Shown: positions 16,268 to 25,067, numbered from the stretch's first letter. The stretch is DNA of 50,115 bases from Candidatus Woesearchaeota archaeon CG10_big_fil_rev_8_21_14_0_10_44_13 (GCA_002762985.1 PCXZ01000031.1:1-50115); one strand, 5' to 3'. The notes: generated by a model from the sequence alone, not told the origin. Translations and numbers: made by a program.

Positions 16268-17056
16268 TCATGAGGATTCAGCGGCCTTTGTGGCGCCTTT
16301 CCTTACGAAATCCCCTTCCCCTCCTTTTGATTTGAGGAAGTTTATCGCAGCATCAGCGGATTTCTTTATCATATCCTCTGCTTTCTTGTAATTGTCAGCA
16401 GTGGCTTTTATGGTATATCTCCCTCCGCCGATATACTGCAGGACAATATCCTCGCCCTGCGCTTTTTTCAGGGCCTCTTTGATCAGATCGACGCCTTCAG
16501 GAGAGTATGTCACAAGGTTTATGAGCCCCTCGACAGAGAATTCAGGCGGCCTTATCTTGAGCTTTATCATCTCAGTCAGATTTTCAGCGGCTTTCTTGTC
16601 GAGTATCTTCTCAAGGGAATACTTGTCCATGGACACGTCCTCGAAGCAGCTGAATAGATTAGGGTATCCTGATGTGTTTATGATCTTGTCATAGATCTCC
16701 TTCATCTGCACCTTGAGGTCTTTTGCGATCAGTTCGACGATCTTCTCCGCTTTCTGCTCCTGCTTTATCCAGTCGTTCTTCGCCCTTCTCTGGGATTCTG
16801 TGACCCTTCTCAGGGAAAGGTCTATATGGCCTCTCTGCTGGTCTATTCTCATCACCTTGCAGATGCTTTTCTTGCCTTCATTCACGAAATCCCTTATGTT
16901 CCTTATCCTTCCGGGAGAAATCTCAGAAATGTTTATGATCCCTGTCTTATGGCCGTACTCGTCCAGCGTCACGAAGACAGAGCCGTGCTGTATCTTTGTG
17001 ACTGTGCACAGGACTATTTCGCTGTCTTCAGGGAATCCTTTTTTTGTGTAGAGCAT
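16268..17056 (-). CDS. eif2a: Translation initiation factor aIF2, alpha subunit
   Basis: 262 residues. The N-terminal S1 domain (about 1-85) has GSVFVTLDEYGHKTGIINISEIS and ends in DLSLRRV. The helical domain (about 90-175) and C-terminal alpha-beta domain (about 180-250, with RPPEFSVEGLINLVTYSPEGVD) follow in the usual order. With the beta and gamma subunits it carries initiator Met-tRNA to the ribosome. The gene lies between eS27 (18 bases upstream) and nop10, the conserved archaeal cluster. It is full length, with nothing missing. Confidence 0.95.
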   Translation of the reverse strand: MLYTKKGFPEDSEIVLCTVTKIQHGSVFVTLDEYGHKTGIINISEISPGRIRNIRDFVNEGKKSICKVMRIDQQRGHIDLSLRRVTESQRRAKNDWIKQEQKAEKIVELIAKDLKVQMKEIYDKIINTSGYPNLFSCFEDVSMDKYSLEKILDKKAAENLTEMIKLKIRPPEFSVEGLINLVTYSPEGVDLIKEALKKAQGEDIVLQYIGGGRYTIKATADNYKKAEDMIKKSADAAINFLKSKGGEGDFVRKGATKAAESS

Positions 17057-17074
17057 TTTAGAGTGCTTATTCGC

Positions 17075-17260
17075 TTATTCAAGAACCTCCAGTATTCTTG
17101 ATTTCACCCTTGATTTTCCGCCAGTAGGCTCAGCAAGGACCTTGCCGCATACGAGGCAGTTTATGTTTATCGATGCTTTCCCGAATATGATCTGCTCATT
17201 CTTGCACTTCGGGCATCTCACTTTCACGAATTTTGACGATGGTTCTTTTACTGGTCTCAT
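17075..17260 (-). CDS. rps27e: Ribosomal protein eS27
   Basis: 61 residues, with a zinc ribbon formed by VRCPKCKN (C-x2-C) and NCLVCGK (C-x2-C). The family pattern F-x-x-V-[RK]-C-P-x-C and the C-terminal basic segment ([15 protein letters not shown]) are intact. It is a small-subunit protein conserved in archaea and eukaryotes. It is directly upstream of aIF2-alpha and downstream of eL42 in the same direction, so the four genes are probably one ribosomal/translation operon. Confidence 0.95.
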   Translation of the reverse strand: MRPVKEPSSKFVKVRCPKCKNEQIIFGKASININCLVCGKVLAEPTGGKSRVKSRILEVLE

Positions 17261-17366
17261 TATGATCTCCTCCTATGAATGTCGTATCAGTATGTCATAT
17301 CAGTTTATATAGGGTTATCCTCGATTGTCTTCGGCTGTTTTCTTCAGTTGTTTTTCAGTTTTCAGA

Positions 17367-17675
17367 TTACGTGAACTCTATCCTTTTCGCCCTGAATCCT
17401 TTTTTCTGGGCGTGGCTTTTCTTGCATTCCTTGCATTCGTACCTGAAATCCGTCTTCTTTGTCTGCTTCTTGCCAGTCATCTTCCATTTGGTAATTGCCG
17501 GCTTTGAGTACCTGCCCAGGTTGCCGTATCCTCTTGCCTTTCCTCTCAGCCTTGCCCTGTACTTAGAACCATAGGTCAATGATCCCGGGTTCTTTTTCTT
17601 GGATTGTGTAACCTTATGTTCTGTATGCTTCTTGCAGTAAGGGCAGTATCTCCTTACCAGTTTTTTCATCTTCAT
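17367..17675 (-). CDS. rpl44e: Ribosomal protein eL42 (L44e)
   Basis: 102 residues. C-P-Y-C near the N-terminus and C-x-x-C (YECKECKK) near the C-terminus form the zinc site. The basic centre (GSKYRARLRGKARGYGNLGRYSKPAITKWK, about residues 37-66) is typical of the protein, which lines the ribosomal E site. GAGGTG lies 7 bases before the first ATG, supporting that start over the ATG two codons later. It heads the eL42-eS27-aIF2-alpha-Nop10 operon. Confidence 0.95.
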   Translation of the reverse strand: MKMKKLVRRYCPYCKKHTEHKVTQSKKKNPGSLTYGSKYRARLRGKARGYGNLGRYSKPAITKWKMTGKKQTKKTDFRYECKECKKSHAQKKGFRAKRIEFT

Positions 17676-17829
17676 TTTTGCACCTCAAGATCAATATGTT
17701 GTGTGATCTTTAACATCTTTCTTTGCATCTTTAAGTTAACATCTTTAAGCATGATATCGATGCATCATAAGCCTGATATTAGCCAGATATTATCGATTTA
17801 ATGCCTTTTTATGGCTGAATAAGACCTTT

Positions 17830-18621
17830 TTAAGCCCCGTTTCCGTTTTCCATGACTTCTGCACGGCCTTTTTCAATCAGGACATTTGCCGCAGCCTCAG
17901 GAAGGCTTGCTATGTCCTCTTCCTCAAAAGGACCGTAAATGACCATGTCTGGACCTATAAACTTTGGCATAGGGTTTAAAAATCTTACGGTTTTTGTCTT
18001 TTTATTGGCCATAGCTTCCTTTTTTATTTCTTTTGGTTTCAGCTCTGCATCGCCAGGAGAACTCCCAGGTATGTCTGATGCCCCTGCAGAGACGGCAGAA
18101 ACATCTGAGCCGGGCTGATCATAACCATTATTAGGGGCATTATTGGCTTGCATACCCTGCATGCCATTGGCCGAAGAGACATCATTTTTCCTTATTGAAG
18201 GCATCTTCTTGTCGAGGACATTTGTCAGGATGCCTTCCCTGAACCTGTCCAGGACATCATTCACGCTCTCGTAAAGCTCTTGTTCTTCCTTCAACAGGAC
18301 AGACGTGTTGATTATGTTGGTCTTTGTCCTTGACTTGTTCAGAGCCATGTATATTATCTTCTTTTCCCTTCTCTCGTAAAGCTCCTTTAGGATCTTCCTT
18401 ATGTTCATTATCTGGACCCTTGTCTTCTCCATCTCTTCCTCTGAGAAGAGCTTTCCCTGGCTTGTCTCCATTATGCGGGTCTTGTCCCTAAGGTAATCTA
18501 TGACATCCTGAAAGAATGATTCCTGCAATTCCTGCAGATCTTCCCTGCTCTTTTCCCTCCTAAGGATCTCAAAAAGAGTCTCGTAGGTTATATTTACGTC
18601 TTTATTTACTGCTTCCTGCAT
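17830..18621 (-). CDS. gins51: DNA replication GINS complex subunit Gins51
   Basis: 263 residues from ATG 18621 (269 from ATG 18639). The helical A domain (about 1-140) is followed by a low-complexity linker (Asn/Gly/Ser/Pro, about 145-200) and the C-terminal small B domain (VRFLNPMPKFIGPDMVIYGPF and beyond). Archaeal Gins51 pairs with itself or Gins23 and links MCM to the replisome. The linker is long compared with most Gins51 proteins. A GGGGG run before 18621 favours that start, but either fits. It is divergent from the radical SAM gene, with separate TATA boxes. Confidence 0.85.
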   Translation of the reverse strand: MQEAVNKDVNITYETLFEILRREKSREDLQELQESFFQDVIDYLRDKTRIMETSQGKLFSEEEMEKTRVQIMNIRKILKELYERREKKIIYMALNKSRTKTNIINTSVLLKEEQELYESVNDVLDRFREGILTNVLDKKMPSIRKNDVSSANGMQGMQANNAPNNGYDQPGSDVSAVSAGASDIPGSSPGDAELKPKEIKKEAMANKKTKTVRFLNPMPKFIGPDMVIYGPFEEEDIASLPEAAANVLIEKGRAEVMENGNGA

Positions 18622-18677
18622 GATGGCCCCCAAATACATGTAATATGACTGTTATTCCTATTTGTATGTGGAGGGGG

Positions 18678-18744
18678 TTTATAAAGATTTTTAGTCGGGA
18701 GGCTCTGTCCTGATCGTCCTTGCTTATTGCACTAGTTTTATAAA
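18678..18744. promoter_or_regulatory. Divergent promoter pair, gins51 and radical SAM gene
   Basis: Minus-strand TATA (GTTTATAAA, 18678-18686) serves gins51. Plus-strand TATA (TTTTATAAAC, about 18736-18744) serves the radical SAM side, with transcription expected to start near 18766. A 25-codon frame beginning at ATG 18771 starts almost at that point. Confidence 0.45.
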
Positions 18745-18801
18745 CAAAAGTCATTTCATGCAGGGCACGGATGGGCCGAGAACAAGGCAATAAGACAGAA
18801 C

Positions 18802-20049
18802 ATGCCAAAAAACATATCAGCAATGCGGAACAGATCAGCCAAGCTTGATTTTGATACATTAGAATTTGAAGATAAGGGTGATTCTGCAGCAGTTGTTGCA
18901 GTAAGGCTCATGAGATTGTTCGAGTTCATGATAGATAAGAAAGACCTGGAAAAGATAGGGAAATTCCATGTGCAGAAAAATTCGATATCCTTCGAAGGCG
19001 TCACAGAGGAGGATGCAGACAGGAAATTCAACAGCCTCATCGCGAAGAATATGCCCCATCTCAGGAACAGGCTGACAGGAAGGAAAACAGTCTATGTCCA
19101 TCAGAATTCAGGCATCCCCCTCATCGGCACTTTGTACTTCGGCATTGTTGACAAAGGCTCTGACATGATAGAGATAAAGCCGATAACAGGATGCAATATC
19201 GACTGTGTGTTCTGCTCTGTAGGGGAAGGCCTGCACTCAAAGAAAGAAGCAGATTATGTCGTTGAAGATGATTACATCATCGCTGAGCTGAAGAAACTCC
19301 TTGATTTCAAGAGGCATGATGGCATGAAGATATTCATCAATCCCCATGGGGAGCCACTGCTCTATTCCAATATCATACCTCTTGTGGAGAAGATATCTGC
19401 GTTCGGGTATGTTGATACTATCTCTATCATCACGAACGGCACAATGCTCACAGAAAAGCTCATAGATGAGCTGGAAGGAGCAGGCCTTACGCAGATGAAC
19501 CTCTCGCTCAATTCCCCGGATCCTGAGAAATCAAAAGCCTTATCCGGCCTGAATTCTTATGATATAAGCCGTATAAAGGGCATGGCAGAATATGCATGCA
19601 AAAACAAAAAGCTGAAGGTGGTCATAGCCCCTGTCTGGATCAAAGGCCTGAATGATGATGACATTGAAGAGCTCATAAAATTCGCAAAATCCATCGGCGC
19701 AGGGATAGGCATACAGAAATTCATCGCCCACAAAGGAGGGAAGAAGCCGTCAAAGGAGATTGAATGGGACGAATTCTACGGGAAGATAGATGAATTTGAG
19801 AAAAAATACGGCTTGAAACTGAGATACTGCGAAAAGATAGAGAAGACAAAAGAACTGCCGATGCCTTTCAGGAAGGATGAGACCGTCAAAGCAGCGGTGG
19901 TCTGCGAAGGGAGGAGGAAGAACGAGAGGATCGCTGCTGCGGAGCAAAGATCTATACTTGTCTATGGCTGCATGAAGAACAATGGCTCTGAGATAAGGGT
20001 AAAGATGAAGGCTGCCAAGCATAATATATTCACTGCAGAAGAGATATGA
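18802..20049 (+). CDS. Radical SAM enzyme of unassigned function
   Basis: 415 residues. The iron-sulphur motif C-N-I-D-C-V-F-C (Cys131, 135, 138; C-x3-C-x2-C) follows an EIKPITG strand. NPHGEP, ITNGTML and NLSLNSPD are typical of later strands of the SAM barrel. The first 95 residues and the last 90, which contain two cysteines (CEGRRK and YGCMK), are additional. The tail could be a TRAM-like RNA-binding segment, but this is only a possibility. The enzyme should make a 5'-deoxyadenosyl radical. The substrate is unknown. The N-terminal dozen residues are weakly supported; the start may be the ATG at 18823. Confidence 0.75.
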   Translation: MPKNISAMRNRSAKLDFDTLEFEDKGDSAAVVAVRLMRLFEFMIDKKDLEKIGKFHVQKNSISFEGVTEEDADRKFNSLIAKNMPHLRNRLTGRKTVYVHQNSGIPLIGTLYFGIVDKGSDMIEIKPITGCNIDCVFCSVGEGLHSKKEADYVVEDDYIIAELKKLLDFKRHDGMKIFINPHGEPLLYSNIIPLVEKISAFGYVDTISIITNGTMLTEKLIDELEGAGLTQMNLSLNSPDPEKSKALSGLNSYDISRIKGMAEYACKNKKLKVVIAPVWIKGLNDDDIEELIKFAKSIGAGIGIQKFIAHKGGKKPSKEIEWDEFYGKIDEFEKKYGLKLRYCEKIEKTKELPMPFRKDETVKAAVVCEGRRKNERIAAAEQRSILVYGCMKNNGSEIRVKMKAAKHNIFTAEEI

Positions 20050-20200
20050 TTTTTATCAAAAATCGCAGAATACTGTAAACGCAAAGCGTTTCCAGGCCTG
20101 CAAACCCTTTTTGCAGTACCTCTGCATTTATACCGGGGTCTTTTTTCGTTTCATGGGATTTTTGGAAATACTTCGGCCTTTAGGCCGAAGATATTTATTG
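20050..20200. repeat. Hairpin-rich element after the radical SAM gene
   Basis: The gene's stop runs into a GATTTTT/AAAAATC hairpin with an ATC loop (about 20049-20066), followed by AAACGC/GCGTTT, CTGCAAA/TTTGCAG and CTTCGGCC/GGCCGAAG hairpins up to 20190. A TACCTC segment near 20125 recalls the TAATACC motif of the 43 kb block. The first hairpin may also end transcription. Confidence 0.5.
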
Positions 20201-20241
20201 CATAATGAACTAAAAAACCATAAACAAAAGATTTATATATC

Positions 20242-20272
20242 AGTTATATATTAATTATATATAAATATAACT
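20242..20272 (+). promoter_or_regulatory. Operator-like repeat of vapBC
   Basis: Arms AGTTATAT (20242-20249) and ATATAACT (20265-20272) flank an AT-rich centre, between a TATA box near 20230-20239 and the AAGGTGA ribosome-binding site. The position is right for VapBC autorepression. Confidence 0.45.
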
Positions 20273-20284
20273 AAAGGTGATAAA

Positions 20285-20503
20285 ATGGCAGTCGAGGCGA
20301 CAACAAGGAGATGGGGGAATTCGATAGGTATCATCCTCCCAAAGGAATTCGTCGAGAAAAACCATATCGGGCCCGATGAGGGCATACTGCTCGAACTGGT
20401 CAAAAAAGCGGACCTGAGCGAAATATTCGGTTCATTGAAGACAAAAGGAAAAAGGATGTCAGGGCAGGCTTTCAAGGATATGGTGAGAAAAGGATGGAGC
20501 TGA
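20285..20503 (+). CDS. vapB: AbrB/SpoVT-type antitoxin (VapB)
   Basis: 72 residues. The N-terminal swapped-hairpin DNA-binding fold is shown by RRWGNSIGIILPKEFVEKNHIGPDEGI. The C-terminal tail (FKDMVRKGW) would hold the toxin. AAGGTGA lies four bases before the ATG. It overlaps the PIN-domain gene by 10 bases and thus belongs to a VapBC pair, in which the antitoxin blocks the ribonuclease and represses the operon through the repeat found upstream. Confidence 0.82.
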   Translation: MAVEATTRRWGNSIGIILPKEFVEKNHIGPDEGILLELVKKADLSEIFGSLKTKGKRMSGQAFKDMVRKGWS

Positions 20504-20868
20504 AAACATATTATTTCGACACTTATGCCTTCTTTGAGATGATCTCCGGGAATCCGGCCTATAGGCGGTTTGAGAGGGACATCGCATTACTGACTTCTAG
20601 ATTTAATCTCATGGAGCTCTATTACGGCCTTGTCCTGAAGCATGGGCAATCTGCCGCAGAGAGGTATTATGGTGGGTTCCTCAAGTTTTGCGTGGAGCCT
20701 GATGATGAGACTATAAAAGAAGCGATGATATTCAGGACAAGAAACAAAGACTTAAGATTGTCGTATGCTGATTGCATAGGATATACTCTCGCATTAAAAA
20801 GAAGGGTTAAATTCCTGACAGGGGACAATGGTTTTAAGGATCTGCCAAATGTGGAATTTGTGAAATGA
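20494..20868 (+). CDS. vapC: PIN-domain ribonuclease toxin (VapC)
   Basis: 124 residues. Asp9 (YYFDTYAF), Glu42 in NLMELYYG, and Asp in SYADCIGY and LTGDNGF form the usual acidic metal-binding cluster of PIN nucleases. VapC toxins cleave tRNA or rRNA. It overlaps vapB by 10 bases and has a standard length, and all four acidic positions are present, so activity is likely. The short gap downstream (20869-20910) leads to a convergent glycosyltransferase gene. Confidence 0.82.
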   Translation: MELKTYYFDTYAFFEMISGNPAYRRFERDIALLTSRFNLMELYYGLVLKHGQSAAERYYGGFLKFCVEPDDETIKEAMIFRTRNKDLRLSYADCIGYTLALKRRVKFLTGDNGFKDLPNVEFVK

Positions 20869-20910
20869 TATCATAGAAAAAAGGAGCGTAACGATATCAT
20901 AGAAAACAAA

Positions 20911-21681
20911 TCAATACTCTATCCCTTTCCAGCTTTTTTCCATGTTCACAAGATGCTCGCATCTCACTTTGGTATCTACGAACACCCTGAATCCCTCTTT
21001 CCTTGCGTCCTCTGCGAACTTTGCGTCATCAAAGCTGTCGTCTGCCCATGAAAACCTCACTTTCTCGAGGACTTTCCTGCTTATGAGCATGCAGCCCAGG
21101 CCCGTAAAAAGGACTTCCATAAGCTTCGGTTCCCTGACATGATCCATCGAAAGCTGGCTGTGGATCTGCTCCGGCCCTGTTATCTTCCCGCTGAGTATCT
21201 TCTCCTGTATCGCTGTCCCCTTGAATTTCACGCCTTTCAGCACCTCAAACTCTTCCTTGCTGACAGACATGTATGCCAGAGGCTTGATCTGGGATATGCC
21301 GTAATTATCCTTGAAAAAATTGAAATAAAGGCCGCCTACGATGTCTTTCTTGTCTTCCAGTAGCACTTCTATGATATTCACAGGAGGAATCACGTCCTGC
21401 TCAAGGCTCAGGAGATAATCATATTTGCCGTCGAGAAATCTCTGCCTGAGGATGTTCCTTGAATCAGCTATAGTCTCCCTTGCCCTGTCTTTCCTTCCTG
21501 CCCTCACGACATCTATCCCTAATACCATTATCTTCCTTGAATATGCGTCTGTCTTTGAATTGTCCACAAGAAGGATGTCATAATCGCCATAGCTGAGCTC
21601 TTTCACCCTTGTCGCATATCTTTCAAGGCAGTACTCTTTCCCTTCGAATGTCGGCGACCCTATAAGGACTTTCAGTTTCAT
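20911..21681 (-). CDS. Family-2-like glycosyltransferase
   Basis: 256 residues. The N-terminal nucleotide-sugar fold includes VLIGSPTFEGKEYCL and a DYDILLVDNS strand. At 94-96 the acidic metal motif reads E-Q-D, taking the place of the usual D-x-D. A later F-x-x-D-x-x-F-x-x-D-A-R-K-x-G-F segment resembles the base region of GT2 enzymes. No TM segment is seen. Its position beside the S-layer gene suggests a role in surface glycosylation, an inference only. The S-layer terminator separates the two genes. Confidence 0.68.
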   Translation of the reverse strand: MKLKVLIGSPTFEGKEYCLERYATRVKELSYGDYDILLVDNSKTDAYSRKIMVLGIDVVRAGRKDRARETIADSRNILRQRFLDGKYDYLLSLEQDVIPPVNIIEVLLEDKKDIVGGLYFNFFKDNYGISQIKPLAYMSVSKEEFEVLKGVKFKGTAIQEKILSGKITGPEQIHSQLSMDHVREPKLMEVLFTGLGCMLISRKVLEKVRFSWADDSFDDAKFAEDARKEGFRVFVDTKVRCEHLVNMEKSWKGIEY

Positions 21682-21764
21682 GAGGGGTCATGCTGGTTTA
21701 TGGTTTAAAAATGTTTTGCCGGAAAAAATGTGCTGTGCGTTATGGCAGACAAATGGCGGATAAT

Positions 21765-21800
21765 AAGAAGAATAAAAAGAAAAAAAAAGAAAAAAATTTA
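21765..21800 (-). terminator. T-rich terminator of the S-layer gene
   Basis: On the minus strand, a run of about 35 bases made almost only of T (with single A or C) starts within 10 bases of the S-layer stop. Poly-T tracts of this kind end archaeal transcription. Confidence 0.6.
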
Positions 21801-21809
21801 GCCAAGGTT

Positions 21810-24320
21810 TTACTGTGGAGCCTCGACCTTTATGTCAGACAAGCTTGTACCTGTAACAACAACTTCTTTGCCAGATAGAGCATAGTCCTTGTAGTTTGCA
21901 ACTACAGTTGTTGCTCTCCTGGTGTCAGCTGCGCCGTAGCCTGCTACTAGCATAGCCACATTGTTACCATTCTCGTAAAGCTTTATCATAGCTTTGCCAG
22001 CCTCGAAGCCTGCTGTGCAGTCTTCTGAAGCGCCCATGATAACTTTCGCAGCGTTGTTTGCACAAGGTCCGCCGACGACGATCAGGTTCTGTGTCTTCTC
22101 CTGACCTTCGATCTCGCTTGCAAGTTTCGAAGCCACGTTGATCGGGTTCAAGGTAACTGTGGTCAGCTCTCCGCCGCCTGCTCCAGTAACTGTCGCTCCA
22201 ATCGGTGCGATGAATACGTTGCCTATGACCTGCTCATCAGGGTACGCCAAGGTCAGATCATTCTTGTTGTACGAATCGTAGGTCACTAAGGTTCCCCACT
22301 CATCTGCATAGTACTTCGTATACTTGTCGCTCTTGCTTGCTCTGACATTGGAGTTGTTCCACTGCGAAGCAGGTGTTGTAGCACCAAGTGGTTGTAATGT
22401 AGGCGCATTGATCCTCAACTCTTCATCAGTCGTGTACCAGAAGACGCTCAGGTTCCACTGTAAGTTGTTGGTTTCCTGGTTCTCTTCTTCCACTATGACG
22501 AATGTTGTGTGGTTCACTGTGTCTCGGCCATTGCTTGTTGTGCTGCTTCCCCATCTTGGCACTATTGACAGGTTTGCTCCGTACTTGGTCTCTATTATCT
22601 GCTGCTCAGATGTTGTGCCGAGCATGGTGTTCGTAGCCGTGAAGATCGGGTCTGCGTCGTAACCTATATTTAAGGTCACTGTTCCCAAAGAACCAAGCTC
22701 TATGAGAGAGTCCGCTTCTACTGTGAACTTCTTGTCTTCGTAGACCTTTCCAGTTGTCAAGTCCTTGATGTCTGTGGTGTTCGCTTCTGTGTTGGATGAG
22801 ATATCAGCTATCTCCATCACGTGTGCTTCTTTGCCTGATGTAACAAGCAAGAACATCACTCCCTCAACAGCGTTGAATGATGCTGCTCCTTCCACATCAC
22901 AGTTATCTCCCTCAAGCAGCAATCTGCCGTCGCAATTTGAGCCCGAGAAGTCGTCTCCAAGGTTCAATACTGACCCTGATCCGCTCTCTGTGAAGTTCAT
23001 ATAGAGGGGTATTGTGACCAAGTCGCCATTGTTGTTGTAGAAGGTGAATTCTGCACCATCTGACGTTGTTGACAAGGTCATTTCCTCTGTGGTCTTCGAG
23101 ACGCCTTCGAATCTTGCTTCGAATTTGCCGAAGATTGGGTCAACTATGCTTCCGCCTTTCGGGACGTATGTTGCGTCCTGCGGGGTGAAAGTCACGTTGA
23201 ATCCATCCCATTTCTGTGAGGGTACATCTCCTGCAATGATGTCTCCATCAGAACCAGAGACTTTGACTCCGTCAACCTTGATCTCTTTGCCGTTCTCTAT
23301 TATGATCTCTCTTGCTCCGACGTTCAATTTGCAGATATCTACATCCTGCAGCTGAGCGTGCACTGCTACTGCGTCAGTCACTCCTATTGTGACTCCGTTC
23401 ACAGTCTGTGTGTTTCCTTTGTCGATCCACACAACATCGCCGTCTACGCTTACACCGCACATGTTCTCTGCATCGTTGACATCAGTCACTTCGACTTCGT
23501 GCTCTACGCCGCTGACAGTCCTCTTGATTGTCTTGCCCTGCTGGAGCCAGATTATCGTCTCGCCTGACAGCAAGGTGAATTTGTTTGCCCTGTAATCCGT
23601 TGTAGTATACTGGACATCTATGACTGTATAGTCATCGCCCTGTATCTTAACTACAGTGTTCTCAAGGTCTGCTGCTGGTGTGTCTGTCGATGTGTTTGTG
23701 TAGTCCACAGATGTGTCGAACAACAGTTTGTATCTGTACATGTAGTCGCCAGAATCGTCGTCAAACATGAGGTAATCTGCTGCTACCTTGTCGCCATTCG
23801 AATCTGCTGCGAATGTCAATAGGCCAGTTCCCTTGTTGACTGTTCCGTTGTTGACGCCTAGTGTGTCATAGAAGTAGAGCCTCTGCTCATAATCTTCTTT
23901 GTTGTCTGTCTGTCCTTCGTTGTCGTTGTATGTGTTGTCTGCCAATAAGACCGGCAGGTCTGCGTTGTCCAATGGAGCCCCAAGTACGTCCTGGATTTCG
24001 TCTCCATAATTCAGGTGGTCACCTGTTTTGTCTATCTTCTTGCCTTCGCTGATGGTCACTACTGGCATTCCGCCGCCGCTAACAGCGACTTCCTGTCTCA
24101 TAGCGAACTGCAGGTTTGCACCTACATCCACTGCGCCGACTACGTCCTGAGCTGCTGCCTGGTCGCCCACTATGATCAGTGCATTAAACTGACCATTCTG
24201 TACGAATGGTGCTGGGTATGCTGACAGGTCTGCTGCCATTGCGCCCAGTATGGTTGCACCAACCATGGTGATTCCTGCGCCAAGTGCCGCTATCTTCTTT
24301 ATTGCTTTGCGCACTTTCAC
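21810..24320 (-). CDS. S-layer protein
   Basis: 836 residues, begun by GTG at 24318-24320 with GAGGTG six bases upstream. The signal peptide is about residues 1-29 (KKIAALGAGITMVGATILGAMA). A following APFVQNG..ALIIVG and a C-terminal LIVVGGPCANNAAKVIMG..GKAMIKLYENGNNVAMLVAGY are hallmarks of archaeal S-layer proteins with paired N- and C-terminal domains. The middle is Thr/Asp/Asn-rich and beta-stranded. Codon choice differs from neighbours (for example many GTT/GCT codons), as expected for a very highly expressed gene. The protein would cover the cell as the outer lattice. No C-terminal anchor is visible. Confidence 0.9.
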   Translation of the reverse strand: MKVRKAIKKIAALGAGITMVGATILGAMAADLSAYPAPFVQNGQFNALIIVGDQAAAQDVVGAVDVGANLQFAMRQEVAVSGGGMPVVTISEGKKIDKTGDHLNYGDEIQDVLGAPLDNADLPVLLADNTYNDNEGQTDNKEDYEQRLYFYDTLGVNNGTVNKGTGLLTFAADSNGDKVAADYLMFDDDSGDYMYRYKLLFDTSVDYTNTSTDTPAADLENTVVKIQGDDYTVIDVQYTTTDYRANKFTLLSGETIIWLQQGKTIKRTVSGVEHEVEVTDVNDAENMCGVSVDGDVVWIDKGNTQTVNGVTIGVTDAVAVHAQLQDVDICKLNVGAREIIIENGKEIKVDGVKVSGSDGDIIAGDVPSQKWDGFNVTFTPQDATYVPKGGSIVDPIFGKFEARFEGVSKTTEEMTLSTTSDGAEFTFYNNNGDLVTIPLYMNFTESGSGSVLNLGDDFSGSNCDGRLLLEGDNCDVEGAASFNAVEGVMFLLVTSGKEAHVMEIADISSNTEANTTDIKDLTTGKVYEDKKFTVEADSLIELGSLGTVTLNIGYDADPIFTATNTMLGTTSEQQIIETKYGANLSIVPRWGSSTTSNGRDTVNHTTFVIVEEENQETNNLQWNLSVFWYTTDEELRINAPTLQPLGATTPASQWNNSNVRASKSDKYTKYYADEWGTLVTYDSYNKNDLTLAYPDEQVIGNVFIAPIGATVTGAGGGELTTVTLNPINVASKLASEIEGQEKTQNLIVVGGPCANNAAKVIMGASEDCTAGFEAGKAMIKLYENGNNVAMLVAGYGAADTRRATTVVANYKDYALSGKEVVVTGTSLSDIKVEAPQ

Positions 24321-24445
24321 TTAAAACACCTCTTGTGTTCTTTCTTTGTTGGCTATCTATTTTGGCTATCCGTCTACAAATTGGCTATCCTAGCCTTAGA
24401 AATAAAGGCTTTGTTGTAAAAAGCCACTTTGGTTTATAAAGCTTT
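24321..24445 (-). promoter_or_regulatory. S-layer leader with TATA box and three GATAGCCAA repeats
   Basis: TTTATAAAC-type TATA (minus strand, 24433-24441) lies about 115 bases upstream of the GTG start, giving a leader of about 90 bases. The leader contains GATAGCCAA three times (24349-24357, 24362-24370, 24381-24389, minus-strand sense). The GAGGTG ribosome-binding site is at 24327-24332. Confidence 0.55.
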
Positions 24446-24780
24446 TGGCTCTTTTTGGGTTTAAAGGCGTTTAAAACAACTATTAGGCCGTATTGCCTAA
24501 CAATAACCAGCATACAGCAGTTCATCACTCACTAATGCTGATTTCGTTTTTTGGTGCCTTTTTGGCTAGCCTATATTATTATATAGGCTAGATTGACCCT
24601 TTATGGCTTTTTATTGCTCGGATAACCAATCTATGAACAAGGTGTTTAAGTGGGCAGGATTTATATAATTATGGCGGAACGAAGAGGTCAAATAGCTATT
24701 TTATAGGTCCAAATTGGAAAAGAAGGTGATATAGTGGGCCGTTTGTTGAATTTATTGTTATTTCTTACCAAAAGTTTATT
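24446..24780. other. Gene-free stretch with a strong palindrome upstream of the S-layer gene
   Basis: No gene is seen. 24566-24591 is a palindrome, arms CTAGCCTATAT and ATATAGGCTAG with a TATT loop. Near 24486-24501 TTAGGC and GCCTAA face each other. The rest is AT-rich with no recognised signal. Confidence 0.5.
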
Positions 24781-25045
24781 TTAGAGCTTATTTGTTCTTT
24801 CCTCAAAAAGTACCCCGCCCAAAATCCATGAATCCATCGCCATCCCAGAGATGGTTACGCCCATCTCGAGGGCAAAGCCCAGTGGGGATTTCCTTCGGAA
24901 ACCCCACGAAAAAAAACATCCCACCCTTACATACGGATGTGCGCGATTAAATAAGCGAAAGCACACACTAGTTTCATAAGAAATGATAGTTATTACATCC
25001 AGTTCGGACCATTTCGCTTCGCTCATGGTCCTAGTTTTGTTTTTC
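24781..25045. repeat. Interspersed hairpin element, copy 3
   Basis: It shares with copy 2 the block CCCACCCTTACATACGGATG (near 24922) and the GTGC...GCAC hairpin after it. It also holds hairpins GGGC/GCCC (24868-24878), a long imperfect arm pair GTGGGGATTTCC and GGAAACCCCAC with a TTC loop (about 24880-24906), and GGACCAT/ATGGTCC (about 25003-25032). An open frame crossing it is not gene-like. Confidence 0.6.
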
Positions 25046-25046
25046 C

Positions 25047-25067
25047 CAGTTTTTTATTAAAAAACTG
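25047..25067 (-). terminator. Terminator after tRNA-Leu
   Basis: Arms CAGTTTTTT (25047-25055) and AAAAAACTG (25059-25067) with a 3-base loop, starting at the 3' end of the tRNA. In minus-strand sense this gives a T6 run just after the mature end and a hairpin that includes the terminal base. Confidence 0.5.

Noticed and set aside
21900-24250. Several plus-strand open frames within the S-layer gene
   Set aside because: They are the complement of a clear S-layer gene and their products are Ser/Leu/Cys-rich strings without start signals.
24781-25026. Open frame of 81 codons on the minus strand
   Set aside because: It lies in the interspersed hairpin element, its peptide is not protein-like, and the same DNA block recurs near 12380 without an open frame.
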